From positions 1 to 33,155 of the forward strand of contig JBKHHU010000014.1 in NCBI GenBank assembly GCA_046539045.1: a stretch of DNA of 33,155 nucleotides. Reading direction: 5' to 3'. Source of the stretch: JBKHHU01 sp046539045. Lineage in GTDB: Bacteria; Planctomycetota; Phycisphaerae; SM23-33. The notes under the pieces are model-generated. The model ran no database searches. It was not told the origin of the DNA and saw nothing but the letters and a program-made list of their open reading frames with translations. This document shows positions 16,801 to 25,800 of this stretch, one piece after another. The translations under genes and the position numbers were made by a program. Position 1 is the first letter of the stretch. Each line of letters starts with the position of its first letter.

Positions 16801-19800
16801 CTGGAAAACGCCCAGGCGGAGACGCTCGCTGCGAGCCTGCAGGCGATGCTGCCTCCGGCACGGCGGGGCCGGCCGCAGGAGGTCTACGTCCATGCCGATA
16901 CGCTGACCAACTCCGTCCTGCTGCGGGCGCCCGAGGCCCAGCGGAAGATGCTGGAGGAGATGGTCGCCAAGCTGGACCAGGCCACCATCGACCAGGCACG
17001 CGAAACGCGGATCATCCGGCTCAAGCACGCCTCCGCCCAGGCGCTGACCGGCGTGCTCGGACAGCTCTACACCGGGTCGGTCACCAGCTCCCGTCGCGGA
17101 AGAGGCCGACAGCCGGCAGGCTCCGACGTCGAGAAGGTCGTCATCTCCGCGGCCCCCAATGACAAGGCCCTGGTGGTCGACGCGCCCAAGAACAAGATTG
17201 AGGAAATCTCCCAGCTGGTGTCCACGCTGGATACCAAGGAAGCGACCGGCGAGCTGCAGGTCCGCACCTACACGCTGGCCGAGGGCGATGTGAACAACGT
17301 GGCCCGCTCGCTGACGAACCTGTTCCGGAAGGGTCGCTCCCGGACTCCGGACGCTCAGACACCCGAGCCACGATTCCAGGCCGATCCGAGTTCGGATCAG
17401 CTGATGGTCGCAGCGACGGCAGCACAGTTCGAGGAAATCGAGCCGCTGATCGAGAAGATCAAGTCGGCCAAGCTCGCCACCGAGACGCGGACGTTCAAGC
17501 TCGAGTTCGCCAAGGCCGCCGAAATAGTCGGCATCCTCCAGTCGATGCTTCTGGAAACCGGCGGCGGGCGTCGCCGCGGCACGCCGACCGGGCCGGTGCG
17601 CGTGGCTGCTTTGGACAGCGCCAACGCGGTCATCGTCCAGGCACCCAGCGAGAAGCTCATCCTGGCAGAGCAGCTGATCCGCCAGTTCGACAATAAGGAA
17701 TCCGGCGGGGCAGCCACGCTCAAGGTCGTCCAGTTGACCAACGCCGACGCCAACACGCTTGCCCAGGCGGTCGGTGCGGCCATGGGTGCGCGGAGTCGCC
17801 GTCGCGGCGGGACGGAGACGGCTGTCAGCGTCACCGCGGAGACCAACTCCAACAGCGTACTCGTCCGAGGCCCCGCGGCCGAGGTGGCCGAGGCCGTCGA
17901 CATGATCAAGGGGCTGGACAAGCAGAGCGACTCCAGCCAGGCCCAGTATCACGTCATCCCGCTGAAGAATGCCGAAGCGTCCGAGGTCGCCAAGACCGTC
18001 GCCACCCTGTTCCGAGACATCCAGCGCCAGCGCGGGAGAAACCGTCGCGGGCAGCAGGCCGCTCCGTTCAGCGCGGTGGCGGACCCACGCACCAACAGCG
18101 TCATCATCTCCGCAACGCAGGCCGACTTCGCCCTGGTCAACGATCTGCTGGCGAACCTGGATAAGGCACCCGACCGCCCGGATCGCGACGTGCAGTATGT
18201 CTGGCTCGAAAATGCCGACGCCTTCGAGATGGCTGAGAAGCTCAGCGCCATGTACAGCGACCGTCGGGGCCCGGACAAGCCGGTCATCGAACCGGACACC
18301 TTCGCCAACGCCATCACCATCATCGCCAAGGAGGAGGACCTCCAGCAGATGGAGCCGATCATCGCCAAGCTCGACAAGGCCGCCAAGGACACCTCCGTGC
18401 AGGTCCGCGTGGTCAGCGTCTCGCAGGTGCGGGCAGAGCGGATGGCCGAGATCATCAAGCGGGTCTACTCGCAGATGAGCGACAACAAGGTCCGCATTCT
18501 CGACAAGCTGCCCGAGAAGAAGGTCAACGTCCAGCCGGGCGAGGATGCGCCGAAGATGTTCCCGGCTCCCGAGCCTTCGAACGATGAGATCAACGCCGAC
18601 GATGAAGAGAAGCTCAACGGCCGGCCCTCCAAGGCGGAGAAGTCCGAGGAAGGCAAACAGAAGGCAGACGCCGACGCGGAGGCCGATGCAGAACCCGTCG
18701 CGGGCGAGGGAGACAAAAGCGTCAGTATCGCCGTGGACAAATCCACCAACACGCTGATCATCTCCGGTTCCAAGCGGAACCTGGACGAGATCGAATCGCT
18801 CATCGCCCAGCTGACCACCTCCGACGCCGAGGCGGAGAGCGAATTCCGCATCTTCAAGGTCGAGCAGGCCGATGTAACCACGCTGGCAGAGACGCTCGAC
18901 AAGCTGTTCAATCCGCAGAAGCGCCTGCCCCAGCCGAAGGGCAAAAAGGGCCAGCCGGCACCGGTGGTCAAGCCCAGCGTCATCTTTGTGCCCGAATCGC
19001 GGACCAGGAGCCTGATCGTCCGGGCCAAACCGCTGGAATTCGACATGATCGAGCAACTGCTCGGTCAACTGGACAAGGTGCCGACCGTCGTCAGCGAGAT
19101 CAGGATCTTCGCGCTGAAGAACACCGATGCCGAAGAGGTGTCTGCGAATCTGAACGAGATCTTCCGTCTCGCCTCGGCCCCCGCCCAGCAGCCCAAGGGC
19201 AAAGGAAAACAGGGGACACCCCAGCAGCAGCGGGCGGCGACCGCGCGACGCATGCTGCAGCTCAAGGGCGAGGACGGATCCACGCAGGTCGACCCGTCGA
19301 TGACCGTCAACATCTCCGCCAACAACCAGACCAACTCCGTGATCGTTTCCGCACCGTCGGACGCGATGGCCCTGGTCGCGGGCATCATCTCCGAGCTCGA
19401 CCAGTCGGTCGCGCCCAGCAACATGCCGGTGGTGCGACTCTACCCGGTGCAGGACGCCGACGTGCAGGCGACGGTCAGTGCCCTGCAGGAGATCTTCAAA
19501 GCCGGGCAAGCGGCTCGCGGCAGAGCGGGACAGCCCTCCGACGCTCAGGAGCCGATCACCATCACCGCCGACGTGGCTGGGAAGGTCATCATCGTCTCGG
19601 CCCCGGAGAAGAAGCACGAACTGATCGCCAAGGTGATCAACGATATCGACAAGGCCCAGGGCGGGGACAAGTTCATTGTCCGCGTCTACCGCATCGAATT
19701 CGCCGACGCAGCCGGCGTGGCCTCGGCGCTGACCAGCACGATGACCGGTTCGTCCGGCCGGCGGGGCCAGCCGAGTGCGGGCCTGCGGATCTCGGCAGAT

Positions 19801-22800
19801 CGCTCGAGCAACTCGATCGTGATCCGCGGCAGCGCCGCAGAGCATGAGGAAGTGGCCTCGCTGATCGAGAAGATGGACCTGGCCCCGGCAGAGCAGTTCC
19901 CGGTCCGCGTGATCACGCTGGCCAATGCCGACGCGAGCACCGTGGCGAACCTGCTGAACCGCATGATCAACCAGACCAACCGGCAAGGCCGACGCGGCGG
20001 GACCGGCTCGGCCCGCGCGATCATCGAGGCGGATCCTGCCTCGCGGATGGTGCTGGTCCGGGCCAACGATGAGACATTCGAGAAGATCCGCCGGATCGCG
20101 ACGCAACTGGACGAAAGCTCCCCGAGCGACATGGACCAGCACATTCTCGACCTGGCCAACGCCAAGGCGGAGAACATCGCCGGTGTGTTGCAGCAGGCGT
20201 TCCCGCAACGTCGCGGCCGCGGGGTGGACCCCAACGAGAATGTCACGATCATCGCCGAGGCGGTCAGCAACAGCCTCATCGTCACCGCCAACGAGACCAA
20301 CCTCAAGAAGGTCAAGACGCTCCTGGCCAAGCTGGACACCAAGGAAGCGACCGACGTCCGCACCGAGATGCTCAAGCTCGAACACGCCAAGGCGACCGAG
20401 CTGGTCGACGTGCTCAAAAGCCTTTCCGGTGAGGATACATCCCTGCCGTGGTGGGCGCGTCGTCGCGGCGAGGCGGAGAGCAAGCAGAAGCTCACCATCA
20501 CCGCAGAAGGCAGCAGCAACACGCTGATCATCCGCGGACAGAGCGTGGAGGTGGACAAGATCCTGGCGATGGCCCGCAAGCTGGACCTCGCTGCCCAGCA
20601 GGCGGTGGCGGTGGTGAAGATGTACCCGGTCAAGAACGCCGACGTGCCGACGGTCGTCAGCACACTGGAGCAGATCTTCACCGACGGGGCCGGCAGTCGC
20701 CGCAGGCAGTGGTGGCAGCGAGGCAGCGATTCCAGCCAAGCCCGGACGGTCATCCTCGGCGACCAGCAGGCGTCGAAGATCGTCGTCTCCGCACAGGCGG
20801 ACAAGCACAAGGACATCGCCGAGATGATCGCCAAGCTCGACGAGGCGGCCAGTGCCGATGAGGTGCTCGTCCGCGTGTACAAAATCCGCTACGCCGACGC
20901 GGCTGGGATGGCCCAGGCGCTGAACCAGACGATCAACAAGGCGGCAGCACGAGGTCGCGGCCCGGCGGAGGGCGCCAAGATCCGCATCGCCGCCGATCGC
21001 GGGAGCAACGCCCTGATTGTCCGCGGGACCAAGAAAGACCAGAGCGAGGTCGCCAAGCTGGTGGCAGAGATGGACATGCCCGCCACCGCCCAGTACCCGG
21101 TACGGAGCATCCAGCTGACGACGGCAGACGCCGACACGCTGGCGGCGACGCTGAACCGCATCTTCAATGAAGCTGCCGCAGGCAGGGGCCGACGCGGGCA
21201 GCAGTCCGGCGGGGTGCTCATCGAAGGCGATACCGACTCGCACATGCTGCTGGTCCGGGCCGACGATGAGACCTACGAGAAGATCAAGACGCTCGCCGCC
21301 CAGCTGGATTCGTCCAGCCCCGAGGGCAAGGCTACCCAGAGCCTCGTGCAGCTCAAGCACGCCGACGCCGAGTCGGTTGCCGTCACGCTCTCCCAGGCGT
21401 TCCGCCCGGTGCGAGGCCGGCGGCTCAAGCCCGACGAGCAGGTCACCATCGTCGCCGAGGATGCCTCCAACAGTCTGGTCATCACCGCCAACAAGCAGAA
21501 CCTCAAGAAGGTCAAGGACCTGCTGGCGACCATCGATACCGAGGACGCCGGCGGGAAGCGGACCGAGTACGTCGTGCTCGAGCACGCCCAGGCAGAGCAG
21601 ATGGTTTCCACGCTGCAGCAGATGGCCGGCGGGACGGTTTCCCGTGGCCGACGCCGTGGCGGGACCAGCGGCGCCAACCAGGTCGTCATCTCCGCAGAGA
21701 CCTCCAGCAACGCCATCGTCATGACCGGCCCGTCCGGTGAGATCGACCGCATCATGGAACTGGCGGTCAAGCTCGACACGGCTGCGAAGGAAAAGACCAC
21801 CGCGGTGGTCAAGACGTACCCGGTCAGGAACATCGACATCACCACTGTCGTCGGTGCGTTGCAGCAGATGTTCGACGCTCAGGCGGTCAGCACGCGATCG
21901 CGTTTCCGCAGGGGCAGCCCCGCCCAGACGCCGATCGTCATCTTCGGGGACGAAGCTGCCGGGAAGGTGGTCGTCTCCGCCCCGGCAGAGAAGCAGGAAG
22001 CCATCGCCAGGGTGCTGACCGATCTGGACCAGGTCGAGTCGGGCGAGGAAGTAGTCGTCAAGGTGTACAAGCTGGAGAACGCCGAGGCGAACTCCGCTGC
22101 TTTCGCCCTGCAGAACTCGCTGACCGGTCAGGCGTCGCGACGCGGCGGTACCGGCGGGGGGTTGCGGATCTCCGCAGACCGCTCGAGCAACTCCATCGTC
22201 GTCCGGGCCTCGCAGGAAGAGCAGGAGCGGATCGCCGGGCTGATCGAGCAGATCGACGCCAAGCCCAGCGAGAAGTACCCGGTTCACATCATCACGATGA
22301 AGAACGCCGACGTGACGGAAGTCGCCCAGACGCTCAGTCGCATCTTCGGCGTGGCGACCGCCCGCGGCAGACGCGGCGGAGCGAACACGCAAGGCGTGGT
22401 CATCGAGAGCGACTCGACCAGCAAGACGCTGGTGGTTCGGGCCGACGAGGACACCTATAAGAAGATCGCCGTGTTGGCGGCATCACTGGATGAAGCCCCC
22501 GCGGGCAAGACCACGCGGGAGCTGATCCCGCTGAAATTCGCCAAGGCGTCTTCGGTGGCCCCGGCACTGACCAGAGCGTTCGCCCCGGCCCGAGGCCGGC
22601 GGCAGCGGCCCGAAGAGGCGGTCACCATCATCGAAGAGGAGATGTCCAACAGCCTCATCGTGACGGCCAATACGGAAAACCTGCAGAAGGTTCGCGCCCT
22701 GGTCCGGCGGCTTGACAGCGAGGACGTCGGCGGCGTGCAGACCGAGCTGCTGGTCCTGCAGGCGGCCCGCGCGACCGAAGTGGCTGAGACGCTGGAGAAG

Positions 22801-25800
22801 ATCGCCGGTCAGTCCGGCCGAGGGCGCCGCGGTGCGTCGGACGAAGGCGTGAAGGTCTCCGCCGACGCCGCATCCAACGCCGTGTTGATCTCCGGACCGA
22901 AAACGGACGTCGAGAACTTCGTGGCGATGGCCAAGCAGCTGGACGCTTCCACCGAGACCGACGGATCGCAGGTGTACGTGGTGAAGCTCGAGAACGGTGT
23001 GGCCTCCGAAGTGGCTTCTACCGTCCAGAGCCTGTATCAGCAGACCGTCTCTGCCGCCCGGCGCGAGAAGCGAACGGTCGACCCGATGGCGGTGTCCTAT
23101 GACGAGCGGGCCAACGCCCTGGTCCTCGCCACCAGCAAGCGGATGTACGATCAGGTCTCCCAGTGGGTCGGCGAAGTGGAGAAGATGAAGCCCGCCCAAG
23201 GCACGCTCCGCATCATCCAGCTGGAGAATGTCGACCCGGCCGACGTGCAGAAGGCGATCGACCAGCTATATGGCGGAGGCGCCAACGACCGCGTATCCAA
23301 CCGGCGGGGAGGCAACTCCGGCGGGGCCGTCAAATCCGGCACCGTGGAATCCACCGTGCTTTCGGAGCAGAAGTCGATTCTCGTCAACGCGTCGGAAGAG
23401 GATTTCGAGAGCATCCTGAAACTGGCCAAGGCCCTGGACGAAGCTGCCGCCAAAGCCAAACGCATCACGCGGGTCTTCCCGCTGAAGAACGCGACCAACA
23501 CCCGGGTAGCTGCGGCGCTGACGACGCTGTATCCGACCCGCGGCGTGGCCGAGCGGGACCAGGTCACCGTCACCGCGCTGGCACAGACCAAGGCGGTCGT
23601 CGTCGCGGCAAGCAAGGAGAAGATGGAAGACGTCGCTCACCTGATCTCCGAACTGGACAAGAAGGAGGTCTCTCCGCAACTGGAGTACCGCGTCTACGCG
23701 CTGGAGCACGCCCAGCCGGGTAAGCTCCTACCGGTGCTGCAGAAGATGCTCGCGCAGATCAAGAACGTCCGCCCGGACGAGACGATCGACGTGCAGGCCG
23801 ACGAACGCACGCGGTCGATCATCGTCACCGCTCGCGGGACCGTGTTCGACCAGGTCGACAAGCTCATCCGCGTGCTCGACCAGGCCGCTCCGCAAGAGCT
23901 GGCCGAGGCGCAGATGCTCATCCTGCCCCTCAAGGCTGCCGACGCGCCGGGCCTGGCCCGCGTGCTTCGCGAGATGCTGCGTCCGACCAGCGACAACGAG
24001 GTGACGCCCGACGCCCGCGCCCTGCAGGAGCAGATCAAGCGTCTGCGGGTTCGCAGCGCCGTAGCGGAGAAGATCCCCGAACTGGACCTGAGCAAGCCGA
24101 TCAAGATTGCGTCCGATCCGGAACAGAAGGGCCAGCCCGGCTCCAACAGCCTGATCGTCGCCAGCACGACCGAGAACCTCAAGGCGATGGCGTCGATTGT
24201 CGAGGTGCTCGACACCGTTCCGATCACCGAGGGTGCCGTCGTTCGCCTGATCCATCTGAGCAACGCCGACGCCCAGTCGGTGATGAATATCCTCAAGGAC
24301 GTCTTCACGCAGGGCGAGCGGCTGGCCGGCAAAAAGGGCACCAGCACGGAAGGCAAGGCCGAGCCGGAAACCACCGCCGGTAAGGCTCTGGTCCATCCGC
24401 TGAACGTCTCCGCCGACCTGCGGACCAACTCGCTGGTCGTCAGCGGGTTGATGGAATCGGTCGCGCTGGCGGAGGGCATCGTCCGGGATCTCGACCGTGA
24501 GAAGGGCGAGATCACCACCGAGGTGAAGCTGTTCAAGCTTGAACATGCCCCCGCCGCCCAGGCAGCGGGCATGCTCTCGCAGGTCTTCGCCGAAGCAACC
24601 CCGCAGGAAGGTACCGAAGGGCTTCGCACGCAGGTCACGCGTCTTCGCACGGCCATGAAGGGCAAACTGCCCAAAACCACCACCAGGCCCAAGACGCGCG
24701 AGGCACTGGTTATCCAGGCCGACGAGGCGGCGAGCATCCTCGTCGTCGCAGCCCGGTCGGATGTCATGCCGCTGATCGCGGACGTCGTCAAGGCGATCGA
24801 CATCCCCCGGCCGGGCACGATGGACACCGTCCGCTTCTACCCGCTGGACCACGCCGACGCGGGTACCGTCCGGCAGATGCTCGGCAACCTCTACGAGAAC
24901 GCCAACCAGGAACTGCTCCGGGCCGAAGACAAGCCCAACATCACCATCGACACCCGCACGAACACGCTGATCGTGTCCACCAGTGACAAGACCTTCAAGG
25001 TCATCGAGTCGCTGCTCAAGCGGGTGGACGTGGAGATGAAGGACCCCAGCGTGCGGCTGGAGGTGATCCCGCTGCAGCACAACGACGCGACGGCCGTCGC
25101 TCCGATGATCGAGCGGATCTTCGCCGACCGTCTCAAGAGCATGGCGCCGGAGGGCACCACGCCGGCGCCGCAGAACGTGGTCAATGTCGAGGCCGACCCG
25201 CTGGCCAACGCCCTGGTCGTCAGTGCCAACAAGCAGAACATGATCCTCCTTCGCGATCTGCTCACGAAGGTCGACCTCGAGCCGTCCGAGCAGACCGCCC
25301 AAGTGAAGCTGTTCCACCTGACGCTGGCCGACGCGACGCGGATTTCCGAGGTGCTCAAGAATCTCATCAGCCAGGGCCTGTACAAGCCCGGAGCGGCTGC
25401 GGCGCAGGACAATCCGCTGGTCGCTGCCCGGGAGAAGATTTCCGTGGCGGTCGATACGCGGACGAATGTGCTTATCGTCAGTGCCAGCCCGCAGAATCTC
25501 AAGCTGATCGGCGGGTTGATCGACCAGCTCGACAGCAGCGAGGACTATTCGGAGTTCGGCGACATCCGCACCTATGAACTCAAGCGGGCCGATGCGACGA
25601 AGCTGGCCCCGACGCTGGAGGGTTTCTTCCAGTCCAAGCGGCAGGCGGAAATGACCGCCGGGTCGTCCGGCCGATCGCTCCCGTTGACGATCATCCCCGA
25701 CGCCCGCACCAACACGCTGCTGGTGGCAGGCTCGCGGGAATCGTTCGCGGCCATCGAGCGGATGATCAAGAAGCTCGACGGCGAGCAGATCGTCGCTGCC

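Noticed and set aside
13789..22392. An 8.6-kb open frame (2867 codons) on the minus strand, antisense to gspD
   Set aside because: Its product is a periodic Gly/Leu/Asp-rich echo of the secretin modules, with no domain, leader or ribosome site. It stays open because of the high-GC codon bias of the sense strand.
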